DNA from: Marinobacterium sediminicola | GTDB lineage: Bacteria; Pseudomonadota; Gammaproteobacteria; Pseudomonadales; Balneatricaceae | Length of the DNA stretch: 64,000 nt | Assembly (NCBI RefSeq): GCF_022343685.1 | Contig: NZ_CP092123.1 | Span: forward strand, 2,294,001-2,358,000 | Direction of reading: 5' to 3' | Part shown: positions 54,422 through 63,182 of the stretch, piece by piece | Numbering within the stretch: position 1 is the stretch's first letter | Layout of the letters: every line of letters starts with the position of its first letter | Notes under the pieces: generated by a model | The model's input: only the letters and a program-made list of their open reading frames with translations | The model's database searches: none | What the model was told of the DNA's origin: nothing | Translations under genes and position numbers: made by a program

Positions 54422-56740
54422 ATGCGAAAGGGACTGATCGGGCTGCTGTTCCTGCTGCTTGTGCCGGTAGTGCTCTGGCTCACCTTGCCCTGGACCGCTC
54501 AATACCTGCTGCAGCAATGGCTGCAGCAGCAAGGTTTCGAGCGCCCTCAGCTGGTCATTCAATACCCGTCCTGGCAGAGACTCCACATCGATCATATCAG
54601 TGTCGGCCAGCGCAATGACGGACACCGCCTGCAACTTGAAGCACACAATATCGAGATCCGCTTCCATCCCCTCGCGCTGTTGAGAGGCCAGATCGAAGAA
54701 CTCAGGATCGAGCAGGCAGAGCTGGGCATTGAGGCCAACGCCTCTGGGCAGGCTCCCAGCCCCCCCCTTCAGCAGACATCTCCTGTTGCGCTGAAGCACT
54801 TTCAGCCTGCTCAACTGTTCAATTATGCGCCCTCTAAGCGACTGGTCATTGCACAATTGTTGTTAGGCTACAGCGCCCCTGGACAGCCGCAATGGCAAGC
54901 GCGGGGAAACCTGGACCTTGAGCCGGAGCTGCTGCAGGGACGCCTGCAACTGCAGCGCAACCAAACAACACTGGGCTACCTTGACCTGAGTTTGGACCCT
55001 GATCTTAATCTGGCCCTGAGCCTGAGCCGGGACAATCGCTATCTGTTGCGCAGCGCCCACCGGCTTACACCTTCACCGCTGCAGCCCTGGCGGCTGCGCT
55101 CGGACCTCTTGGTGGATACGGAATATCTCCCGGAATGGCTGGAGCTGATGACACCCGAGCTGCATCACCCGGTAGCAGAGCCCTCGGGGCAAGTGCGGCT
55201 CAGCACTCGCCTTAACCTGCCCAACCCGCTGCCCACTGAACCGTCAGCACTGTTAAATGCGCTGGAACTCGAGCTGGAGGGCGAAGCCAGCCTGAACACA
55301 GCCAGCGGTCCCGGATTTGCCAGCAGCACAAGCCGGCTGCAGGTATCAGCACATTTGAACAGCGGCATCGTCTCTCTGATGGCTGACAAAGACAGCCAGA
55401 TCAAAGTCACAGGTATAGAGACATCCAATCTGTCAGTGAACAGTCTGGCACTTCGTCTGACTCAGCCACTACTGGTTGAGGGCCACTGGCTTACTCCCGC
55501 CACATGGAAATTCTCGGCAATGGCGTTGGAGATGACTCCCGACGGATTAGCGTTGCCTACCCCTTCAGCCGTGAACCTGGCCCCCTTTCAGGTCCGCATC
55601 GACGGCGGCGACGTTGCTCGCCCCGTCTACCCGTTCAACGTCAACCTGCCCCGGATCAGCCTGAAGCCGGAGCAGCAACCGGCTCTCGACCTTGCACTTC
55701 AGGCTGAGCTGAAGCTTGATCGAACAGCGAACCGGATCAGCGGAGAGGCCCGTGTGGATAGTCTTCAGCTCCCGCTGCACATGACGCTGGAGGGTTCAGT
55801 CGAGCGCGACTTGACCGGGCGCATGGAGTTTCAGCTGCCCACAACCCGAGTACCTGCACTGTACAAGGCCCTTCAGCCCTGGTTACCCGGCGACCTTTCT
55901 CCCTTGAGCATACAGCAAGGGACACTCAGCGGCCGGGGTAACATACAGTTCTCTGACAACGGCTGGTCGCTGGAGGCGAAACCCGCCATTCGACGGTTGA
56001 ATCTCATCTGGGATGAACATACCCGGGTCATTGATGTCGACCTGAGTCAGCACCTGAGGCTGAGTTCCACAGGCCAACTGCGCAGCAACGGCCGACTGGA
56101 GGTCGATCATACGGACAGCGGCATCAGGGTATTCGGTCCTCGGCTCGACTTCGACTTTAGCCTTCCCACCAAAGGCTCTCCCAGGCTCAGCCTTTCCTCA
56201 TTCAGTCTTTCGGCTCTGGATGGCATCATCGCGGTGCCACCGCTGAGCTTTAATCCACTCCACCCGGAGATCCAGGCTCGCATCGCCGTATCCGCGCTGG
56301 AACTCGAGCGTATGCTTGAGCTCTATCCGCAGGAAGGGCTCTATGGCAGCGGCGTGCTCGGCGGCGCTCTGCCGATCCAGATCGAAGGCAACCGCTTGAC
56401 CATTCGCAACGGCCAGCTGATCAGTGGCGGTGAAGGCGGTGTTATCCGCTATCAACCCACTCCGGAAGTCACCCTGATGGGGCAACAGAATCCGGGCATT
56501 CAGCTGGCGCTGGACGCACTGACCGACCTCCGCTTCGAACTGCTGGACCTGACACTGGACTATGCTCCCAGCGGAGATGCCATCATGCGGGCAAGGCTCA
56601 AGGGCTATAACCCCGAATGGCAGCAGGGACGCCCGGTCGACCTGAACCTCAATATCGAAGAAAACCTGCTCGATCTGCTGAGAACGCTGCGCCTGACGGA
56701 TAATGTTACCGATGCCATTGACCGCCGCTTCAAGCGCTGA
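54422..56740 (+). CDS. ydbH: YdbH family intermembrane lipid transport protein
   Basis: A 772-residue AsmA/TamB-superfamily protein. One N-terminal signal/anchor helix (LIGLLFLLLVPVVLWLTL) precedes long beta-rich repeats with low Cys content. In E. coli YdbH forms a hydrophobic bridge carrying phospholipids between the membranes and works with YnbE and YdbL. All three genes are present here in order, supporting the assignment. The start at 54422 lies after gaggagg. Confidence 0.9.
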   Translation: MRKGLIGLLFLLLVPVVLWLTLPWTAQYLLQQWLQQQGFERPQLVIQYPSWQRLHIDHISVGQRNDGHRLQLEAHNIEIRFHPLALLRGQIEELRIEQAELGIEANASGQAPSPPLQQTSPVALKHFQPAQLFNYAPSKRLVIAQLLLGYSAPGQPQWQARGNLDLEPELLQGRLQLQRNQTTLGYLDLSLDPDLNLALSLSRDNRYLLRSAHRLTPSPLQPWRLRSDLLVDTEYLPEWLELMTPELHHPVAEPSGQVRLSTRLNLPNPLPTEPSALLNALELELEGEASLNTASGPGFASSTSRLQVSAHLNSGIVSLMADKDSQIKVTGIETSNLSVNSLALRLTQPLLVEGHWLTPATWKFSAMALEMTPDGLALPTPSAVNLAPFQVRIDGGDVARPVYPFNVNLPRISLKPEQQPALDLALQAELKLDRTANRISGEARVDSLQLPLHMTLEGSVERDLTGRMEFQLPTTRVPALYKALQPWLPGDLSPLSIQQGTLSGRGNIQFSDNGWSLEAKPAIRRLNLIWDEHTRVIDVDLSQHLRLSSTGQLRSNGRLEVDHTDSGIRVFGPRLDFDFSLPTKGSPRLSLSSFSLSALDGIIAVPPLSFNPLHPEIQARIAVSALELERMLELYPQEGLYGSGVLGGALPIQIEGNRLTIRNGQLISGGEGGVIRYQPTPEVTLMGQQNPGIQLALDALTDLRFELLDLTLDYAPSGDAIMRARLKGYNPEWQQGRPVDLNLNIEENLLDLLRTLRLTDNVTDAIDRRFKR

Positions 56741-56872
56741 CAGCTTGCTGTCGCAGGACTGTTGGTTCGACTGGCGTTCAGCTAAGCTGAGGTTGAATGG
56801 AACCTGGACTCCTGGCCAGCGTCCTAATAATACAGGCTGGAATTTCACCTCATAACCGAATAAGGAAGAACG

Positions 56873-57067
56873 ATGCGCGCTCGTCAACTTTCTCCATTGC
56901 TCTGTGCGCTGGCATTGCTGGCAGCCGGATGCACTCCAACGGTTCAGGTGGCGGCTCCCTCAGAGCCGATCACCATCAATCTGAATGTCAAAATCAAGCA
57001 TGAGATCCTGGTCAAGGTCGACAAGGAAATCGACGACATGCTTGACGAAAACAGCGAACTTTTCTGA
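56873..57067 (+). CDS. ynbE: YnbE family outer-membrane lipoprotein
   Basis: A 64-residue lipoprotein: signal with lipobox LLAAGC, then a short beta-strand-rich segment PITINLNVKIKHEILVKVDKEID. In E. coli YnbE multimers extend the YdbH beta structure to the outer membrane. ggaaga precedes the ATG. The 132 bases between ydbH and ynbE carry no gene. Confidence 0.92.
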   Translation: MRARQLSPLLCALALLAAGCTPTVQVAAPSEPITINLNVKIKHEILVKVDKEIDDMLDENSELF

Positions 57068-57076
57068 GGCCCCGAC

Positions 57077-57415
57077 ATGACTTTCAAGACCTCTCGCACT
57101 CTGGTCGCAACACTTTTCACACTGCTGCTCAGCCTTCCTGCATACGCGATCTCTCTGGACGATGCCAAGTCGCAGGGTTTGGTCGGTGAACGAAGCACCG
57201 GATATCTTGGCATTGTTACCGCTTCACCCTCCGCTGACGTCAAGCAACTGGTCCAGCAAGTCAATAACAAACGCCGCGCGCTCTATCAGCAGAAAGCCGG
57301 TAAGGCCGGAGTTTCTCTGGAAATCATGGAACTGCGTACCGGTGAACGTCTGCAGCAAATGACGCCTGCGGGTGAATACATTCAGGATGCCAACGGTCGC
57401 TGGGTCCGCAAGTGA
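57077..57415 (+). CDS. ydbL: YdbL family (DUF1318) periplasmic protein
   Basis: A 112-residue secreted protein with a signal peptide cleaved after AYA and a helical domain ISLDDAKSQGLVGERSTGYLG, the DUF1318 pattern. In E. coli YdbL modulates YnbE-YdbH assembly. It begins 9 nt after ynbE. Its stop overlaps the start of the LpxR gene (GTGA). Confidence 0.93.
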   Translation: MTFKTSRTLVATLFTLLLSLPAYAISLDDAKSQGLVGERSTGYLGIVTASPSADVKQLVQQVNNKRRALYQQKAGKAGVSLEIMELRTGERLQQMTPAGEYIQDANGRWVRK

Positions 57416-58461
57416 AGCCAGGATCTCTTCCAGGTTATCTCAGCCTGTTGCTGCTGGTGGCTCTGGCACCTGCCGCACAGGCGGAAGAGATCGATAAAAG
57501 CTGGACCGCCAACTTCTATTTTGAGAACGACCTGTTCAGTGATACCGACCAGCAGTACACCAACGGCATCCGTCTTTCCTGGGTATCGCCAGAGATTGAC
57601 AGCTTCATCGATGACCCATTACTGCCTGACTGGCTTCGCTCGGCCAACCGTCTGCTCTCTCCACTGGACCCCGAACCTGTCAGCCTGGGCGACGACGTCA
57701 GTCGGCGACTGATCTTCACTCTGGGACAGCAGATGCTGACGCCCGATGACCGTGACCGTACGACACTTGACCCAAATGACCGCCCCTATGCCGGCTGGCT
57801 GTATGCCGGTTTCGGTTACCATACACAGACCCGTTCCAGAATGAACTCATTTGAGGTCAACCTGGGCGTAATCGGACCCGCCTCGCTGGCTCAAGAAGCG
57901 CAGGATTTTATTCATGATCTGCGCGGTTTTGAGAAATTCAAGGGCTGGGACAATCAGCTCGAAAACGAGCTTGGCCTGCAACTGGTGTATGAACACAAGT
58001 ACCGCTGGATGAACCAGCCCTTGATCCATGGCTGGGAACACGACTCGATTTTGCACGGCGGTGGCAGCCTCGGGAACGTCGCCACTTACCTGAACGCCGG
58101 CATCGAATACCGCATCGGCAAACACCTGCCCCAGGACTTTGGCACCTCGGCGCTAAGACCCGGTGGCGACAACAGCGTTCCTGGCAGAGGCGACCCGCGT
58201 TTCAGCCACCAATGGGGCATCCATGCTTTTGTTTCGCTCGACGGTCGCTATGTCATGCAGGATATTTTTCTGGACGGCAACACCTTTCGCGACAGCCACA
58301 GCGTTGACCGCAATCCCTGGGTTGCAGACGCCGCATTCGGTGTCGCCGCCACCTGGGACCGCTGGAAGCTGTCTTACGCTCGCATCTATCGTACTCGCCA
58401 ATTCCAGCAGCAGGATGGCAGCCATACGTTCGGTTCCCTGACAATCTCATACACTATGTAA
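57412..58461 (+). CDS. lpxR: LpxR-type lipid A 3-O-deacylase
   Basis: A 349-residue outer-membrane barrel of the DUF2219/LpxR family. The GTG start opens a signal peptide ending AAQA. The conserved region NFYFENDLFSDTDQQYTNGIRLSW holds the Asn-Asp and Ser active-site positions, and the sequence ends in an aromatic beta strand (HTFGSLTISYTM). It removes the 3'-acyloxyacyl chain of lipid A. Translational coupling to ydbL (GTGA) is notable because it ties lipid A editing to YdbH-type lipid transport. Confidence 0.88.
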   Translation: MKPGSLPGYLSLLLLVALAPAAQAEEIDKSWTANFYFENDLFSDTDQQYTNGIRLSWVSPEIDSFIDDPLLPDWLRSANRLLSPLDPEPVSLGDDVSRRLIFTLGQQMLTPDDRDRTTLDPNDRPYAGWLYAGFGYHTQTRSRMNSFEVNLGVIGPASLAQEAQDFIHDLRGFEKFKGWDNQLENELGLQLVYEHKYRWMNQPLIHGWEHDSILHGGGSLGNVATYLNAGIEYRIGKHLPQDFGTSALRPGGDNSVPGRGDPRFSHQWGIHAFVSLDGRYVMQDIFLDGNTFRDSHSVDRNPWVADAAFGVAATWDRWKLSYARIYRTRQFQQQDGSHTFGSLTISYTM

Positions 58462-58541
58462 GCTTTTCGCGAAAATCGGCTGACGCCGGCAGCGCAGGTT
58501 GCTAAACTTCTGTTTTAAATCTGCGACTTTACTTGTATCCC

Positions 58542-58910
58542 ATGATCAAGACTTCCCTCAGTCTGCTGCTGGTTGATGACAGCCGTATCGCCCGTTTGAG
58601 CCTCAAGCGCCAAATTCAGTCACTTGCACTGGATATCACGCTGCTGGAAGCGGACTCGGCCGACTCGGCAGAGGCGTTGCTGGCATCCAATGACACGCCC
58701 GACTTTGCCCTGATCGACTTCAACATGCCAGGCCGTGATGGACTTGAGCTGGCCGAACGTATCAAGCAGAGCTATCCGCAAGTCCGCATGGCGCTGGTTA
58801 CCGCCAATATCCAGGATGCACTGGCCCAGCGCGCCAAAGAGATGGGGCTTGCCTTTCTGCCCAAACCCACCACTGCCGAACAGCTGGGCACCTTTATTCA
58901 GCAGGATTAA
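58542..58910 (+). CDS. Single-domain response regulator (CheY-like)
   Basis: A 122-residue receiver with acid pocket Asp12-Asp13, acceptor Asp59, Thr87 and Lys108, and no output domain. A TTG start at 58533 is possible, but ATG 58542 fits the family. It is followed after 1 nt by a CheC-like phosphatase gene and then a diguanylate cyclase gene, forming one operon. Confidence 0.92.
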   Translation: MIKTSLSLLLVDDSRIARLSLKRQIQSLALDITLLEADSADSAEALLASNDTPDFALIDFNMPGRDGLELAERIKQSYPQVRMALVTANIQDALAQRAKEMGLAFLPKPTTAEQLGTFIQQD

Positions 58911-58911
58911 T

Positions 58912-59535
58912 ATGGATCTTTTCAGCGCTGACGAACACGACCTGATTGTCGAATTAATGAATCTGGGTGTCGGCCGCGCCGCCCATGCCCTCTCCCAGCT
59001 GGTCAGTGACGAGGTGCTGCTTTCAGTACCCAGATTGGAGTTCATCTCGGTACCCGAGGCGCAGAAGGCTTTCCACAAGGATTTGCCGCCGTTTCTGGCC
59101 GGCGTAATGCAAAGCTTTGAAGGCTTCATTAATGGTCGAGCTGCGCTGCTGTTTCCCGAAGCGCGTAGTCTGGAGCTGGTCAACGCCATGATCGGCGAAG
59201 AACTTACCGCTGACGAAATCACCGAACTGGAACACGAAACCCTCGCCGAGCTGGGCAACATCCTGCTCAACCACTGCCTGGCGACACTGGCCAACCAGCT
59301 GCACGAGCAGATCAGGACCGATATACCCCGAGCCTTCAGCATCAGTGCTGAAGAGTTGTCCGGCACATTGAACCTGAACCAGGGAAATCCCGAAAACACC
59401 CTGGTCATGCTGGTACAAATCGACTTCAGCCTGCGTAACAGTGCGCTGCGAGGCTACCTTGCCTTTATCATCGACTTGCATTCTGCCGACACCTTTGTGA
59501 GTGCCCTGAGGTCCTATCTTGCTGAGCTCCTCTGA
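58912..59535 (+). CDS. CheC-like phosphatase
   Basis: A 207-residue CheC/CheX-family protein with both ExxN active-site motifs: Glu14-Asn17 (VELMNLGV) and Glu113-Asn116 (LAELGNILLN), each in its expected long helix. CheC proteins dephosphorylate CheY-type receivers. Its position directly after a single-domain receiver suggests that this receiver is its substrate. The end overlaps the diguanylate cyclase start by 17 nt. Confidence 0.88.
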   Translation: MDLFSADEHDLIVELMNLGVGRAAHALSQLVSDEVLLSVPRLEFISVPEAQKAFHKDLPPFLAGVMQSFEGFINGRAALLFPEARSLELVNAMIGEELTADEITELEHETLAELGNILLNHCLATLANQLHEQIRTDIPRAFSISAEELSGTLNLNQGNPENTLVMLVQIDFSLRNSALRGYLAFIIDLHSADTFVSALRSYLAELL

Positions 59536-60979
59536 ATCATCCGGTTTCTGCCTGACCGAAATCCTTGATAACCTGGACTGCACAGAGCTGCTGCACAGCC
59601 TCGATGGAGGTGTTCTGCTGCTTGATGCCGAGTGCCGTATCATTTTCTGTAACCGCTGGTTCTCGCGCCACACAGGCTTTGCCGAAAGCTCGATGCTGGG
59701 GCAAACCCTGAATCAGTTGTTCCCCGGACAGCTGCCTGCTCCTCTTCTGGACGCAATAGAAACAGCCTGTTATCAGCGGATGGGACGTATCCTGTCCTAC
59801 CAGCTGCACAAGCGCCTGCTGCCCTTGCACCGGCGTACGCCCAGTGGTGAATTACAGCCTCTGCGACAATCCATTTTGATCAAGCCGTTGAGCCAAAGCG
59901 AATTAACGCTGGTGCAGTGTCTGGATATCACCAATGCGGTCAAGCGAGAGCAGCACCTGCGCGCTGGCGAACGAATCTTGAAACTGGAGCGTCGCGTTCT
60001 GGAGCTGATCGCGACCGGTGATTCGCTCGATATGGCACTGGACGAAATCTGCAGTACAGTCGAGCAATTGATTCCTCATACGGCAACCGCCGTCATGCTG
60101 CTGGATGAAACGCGCAACCTGCTGACCATCAAGAGTGCCCCCAGTCTACCGGCCAGTTTCAATGGCCGAGAAAAAGGCTTGATGCTCAGCGGCACACCGA
60201 CCACCTGCACTCAAGCCGTTCAGCTGCGAAGCCTGGCGGTCACACCCGATGTCCAACAGGATGACAGCTGGCAGTACTGGTCCGATACCGCCAGAGAGTT
60301 GCACATTGCCGCCTGCTGGGCGCAGCCGATCATTGCCGCCTACGACGAAGTCGTCGGGGTTTTTGCCTGCTACCCTCAGACACCCGGCTCTCCCAGCGAG
60401 TCCGACCGTCAACTGCTGCAACGCATGGCGCACCTGGCAGCCATTGCCCTTGAACGTCACCGACGCATGGAACGAATTCGCTTTCTGGCCATGCATGACC
60501 CCCTTACCGGCCTGCCTAACCGCAGCCTGTTGAACGAGCACCTGGGCCGCAACCTGCGCCGCGCTCAACGTGAAGGCCAGCAGTTTGCACTTATGTTCAT
60601 TGATCTGGATGGATTCAAACAGATCAATGATCAACATGGACACGATGCCGGGGACGACCTGCTGTCGGTGCTGGCGGGACGCATGACCCAGCAGCTGAGA
60701 GGAACGGATACCTGTGCCCGTATTGGTGGTGACGAGTTCGTCGTAATGCTGGAAACCGTCCAGAATCCCGAAAGTGCAGGTCTGGTTGCGACCAAAATCC
60801 TCCGCTGCCTGAGCACACCGGTACAGCGAGGTCAGCAAACCCTTCAGGTCTCGGCCTCCATCGGTATCGCCCTCTACCCCCATGACGGTACCAGCGCCGA
60901 TGCCCTTTTGACGCACGCGGATGATGCCATGTATCAGGCCAAGGCCAACGGCAAAAACTGCTGGAGCCGGGTAACCTGA
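59519..60979 (+). CDS. Diguanylate cyclase with PAS and GAF domains
   Basis: A 486-residue soluble enzyme. N-terminal PAS (about 20-140, LDAECRIIFCNRWFSRHTGF), GAF (about 155-310), then GGDEF with an intact active site RIGGDEF (403-407) and an allosteric I-site RxxD at 394-397. It makes c-di-GMP and should be feedback-inhibited. The start is TTG 59519 with gagg seven bases upstream, overlapping the CheC gene, so translation is coupled. Confidence 0.9.
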   Translation: MLSSSESSGFCLTEILDNLDCTELLHSLDGGVLLLDAECRIIFCNRWFSRHTGFAESSMLGQTLNQLFPGQLPAPLLDAIETACYQRMGRILSYQLHKRLLPLHRRTPSGELQPLRQSILIKPLSQSELTLVQCLDITNAVKREQHLRAGERILKLERRVLELIATGDSLDMALDEICSTVEQLIPHTATAVMLLDETRNLLTIKSAPSLPASFNGREKGLMLSGTPTTCTQAVQLRSLAVTPDVQQDDSWQYWSDTARELHIAACWAQPIIAAYDEVVGVFACYPQTPGSPSESDRQLLQRMAHLAAIALERHRRMERIRFLAMHDPLTGLPNRSLLNEHLGRNLRRAQREGQQFALMFIDLDGFKQINDQHGHDAGDDLLSVLAGRMTQQLRGTDTCARIGGDEFVVMLETVQNPESAGLVATKILRCLSTPVQRGQQTLQVSASIGIALYPHDGTSADALLTHADDAMYQAKANGKNCWSRVT

Positions 60980-61013
60980 ATTCCCGGATGACGGGCTTTT
61001 CCGATGAATCCGG

Positions 61014-61042
61014 AAACAAAATCGGGGCCATGATGGCCCCGA
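61014..61042 (-). terminator. Rho-independent terminator of the copper receptor gene
   Basis: On the minus strand TCGGGGCC/GGCCCCGA with a five-base loop is followed by TTTTG, 22 nt after the stop codon. The hairpin may also serve the convergent diguanylate cyclase operon, though no T-run follows on the plus strand. Confidence 0.75.
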
Positions 61043-61064
61043 GTCAGTCATGGCTGCCACAGGC

Positions 61065-63071
61065 TCAGAAACGTGCGGTCAGGCGCATCCAGCCGGTTCG
61101 TCCCGGTTCGTTGACCTGTGCACTGTTACCCAGCGCATCTTCACGGTTCAGATGATAGGCATATGCCTTGTCGAACAGGTTATTCACGCCGGCGGCTAAG
61201 GATACGGACGCGTTAAAGTCGTAGCCGGCATTCAGGTTGAGCACACCGTAGCCCGGCGTTTTGCGAACATCCAGCCCGTTACAGCCGCCTGCCAGGCACA
61301 CCTCATTCTGTTGTGCCGCAATCTCCCAGTCCACACCGGCCTTGAATGCTGCCCGTCGATAATCCAGTGCCAGCGTTGCCGTCAGCGGCGGAATCTGTGA
61401 CAGATGAGTATTATCATCGCGATTTCTGCCCTTGACCCAGGCGATGCCGTTACTCAGCTGCAGGTTCTCGTTAATCTGCCAGACCAACTCAAAATCCAGG
61501 CCATAAAGGTCAGCATCGATGTTCTCGTAATGACTGCCCGTGGCGTTGAGGCTGGCTGTACGGTTAATGTAGTCATCGACCCGGTTGTAGTAGCCAGCCA
61601 AAGACCAGCTTAGATCAGCTGTTTCAGAGGCCAACACAAGTTCAAGCTGATGATGTTGTTCCGGATCCAGCGAGGGGTTGCCAATCCAGGTGCTGGTGGC
61701 CATGTAACGTTCGGTCGCATCAGCCGTGCGCACACTGCGGGAAACCGTAGACTCAAGACGATACTGCGGGCTGATCCGATGAGTCCAGCTGACAAAGCCA
61801 CTCAGGTTATGCTCGCGGGTGCTGTCATCGGCATTGGCACCATAACGATCGTTGGGCGTCTGACCCGCCAGCCCCCCACCCGTGAACACCTCATCCGTCC
61901 GCCCGGCATCCACACGCACAAGGTCATAGCGCGCTCCGACCTTGAGACGATCACCGCTCGCCATGTAATGGCTGATTTCTCCAAACAATCCCGTCTGCTT
62001 GATAGTGACATCCGGCCACTGGATACCGCCCACTGTACCAGCCATCATGCCACCGGCAATCATGGCCGATGCATCACGGCTGTTTTCCTGATGATCCATG
62101 CCCCACTGCAGCTCATGACCGGTAATACGGCTGTCGAGCAAGAGACGCCCCCCAGTCGTATCAGAACTGGTCGGTGCTGCCATCATCATCATGGATGGCG
62201 TCCGCAGGGAGTAGTTATCCATCAAGTGATTCACGTCACTGCGGTATACCTCTGCACGTACTCGCTCGACAAAGCCACCGCTGGTGCTGTGATCGAGTTT
62301 CAAACGCCAGGTATCGGAATCACTGTAGGGAGAGTCCATGCCGGCGCCCGGGAAGAGCACATCGTCCTCGCTCACCTGATCGTAACTCGCCTCCAGCCAG
62401 GTTCGGTCAGCCAGTCTGAAGCCCGCCAGCAAAGCATTGCTTTCAGTTTGGTAGGAGGAACGCACTACATCACCATTACCGTCGTCATAGTTACCGGCGT
62501 CGCTTGTCTCTGTTATGAAGCGTACATACCCTCGCTCACTGCCGGTCGCCAGATCTGCTGACAGGTTGGCAGTATCACTGTTGCCGATATAGGCGGCTGA
62601 TATCTGGCCTCGATAGGGCTTGTCTGAATCGAATACCGGGCGTTCACGTTCAAACAGCAGGGTGCCACCGCTCCCCCCCGGACCATGGATCACACTGCGG
62701 TTGCCCTTGATGACAGTCACCCGATCATAACTCTCGGCAGCGGTATAAGTGGTCGGCGGGTCCATGCGATTGGGGCAGCCACCGTACAGATAGGCGCCAT
62801 CGAGAATAATGTTCAGCTGGTTCTGTTTTTGTCCCCGAACCACCGGATCAATGCCACGGCCTCCCATGCGGGAGCCTGACACACCGGTGATGGTCCGCAA
62901 AAGATCACCGCCGTCACTGGCGGGAGCAGCCTGCAGTGCTTCGGTATCATCCGAGCTGATTACGGCCGATATCGGCAACGGGCGGGTCACTTCGAGGATA
63001 TCCTGCGCCATTGCACAGGTTGAAAGTGCGGCAGCAACCGCCAGTGACAATCCTGAATAGCTGAACTTCAT
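61065..63071 (-). CDS. TonB-dependent copper receptor (OprC/NosA family)
   Basis: A 668-residue outer-membrane receptor: signal peptide ending CAMA, plug domain with MGGRGIDPVVRGQKQNQLNIILDGA, then a 22-strand barrel ending in an aromatic residue. The plug contains YLYGGCPNRMDPPTTYT, characteristic of OprC-type receptors that bind copper through Cys and Met, and Met-rich external loops (SMMMMAAP, MIAGGMMAG). The ATG at 63071 has ggaga upstream. It should import copper or a copper complex with TonB energy. No copper-chaperone gene is adjacent. Confidence 0.92.
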   Translation of the reverse strand: MKFSYSGLSLAVAAALSTCAMAQDILEVTRPLPISAVISSDDTEALQAAPASDGGDLLRTITGVSGSRMGGRGIDPVVRGQKQNQLNIILDGAYLYGGCPNRMDPPTTYTAAESYDRVTVIKGNRSVIHGPGGSGGTLLFERERPVFDSDKPYRGQISAAYIGNSDTANLSADLATGSERGYVRFITETSDAGNYDDGNGDVVRSSYQTESNALLAGFRLADRTWLEASYDQVSEDDVLFPGAGMDSPYSDSDTWRLKLDHSTSGGFVERVRAEVYRSDVNHLMDNYSLRTPSMMMMAAPTSSDTTGGRLLLDSRITGHELQWGMDHQENSRDASAMIAGGMMAGTVGGIQWPDVTIKQTGLFGEISHYMASGDRLKVGARYDLVRVDAGRTDEVFTGGGLAGQTPNDRYGANADDSTREHNLSGFVSWTHRISPQYRLESTVSRSVRTADATERYMATSTWIGNPSLDPEQHHQLELVLASETADLSWSLAGYYNRVDDYINRTASLNATGSHYENIDADLYGLDFELVWQINENLQLSNGIAWVKGRNRDDNTHLSQIPPLTATLALDYRRAAFKAGVDWEIAAQQNEVCLAGGCNGLDVRKTPGYGVLNLNAGYDFNASVSLAAGVNNLFDKAYAYHLNREDALGNSAQVNEPGRTGWMRLTARF

Positions 63072-63182
63072 GCGTTCTCCCTGTATGAGCTGCAAAACAT
63101 TTGCCGCTCATTTTAGGGAGGAAGGCCAACCGGGATAATGTGACATGATGTCGCAGACTGCCCTGAGAAGGGGGCGACATGC

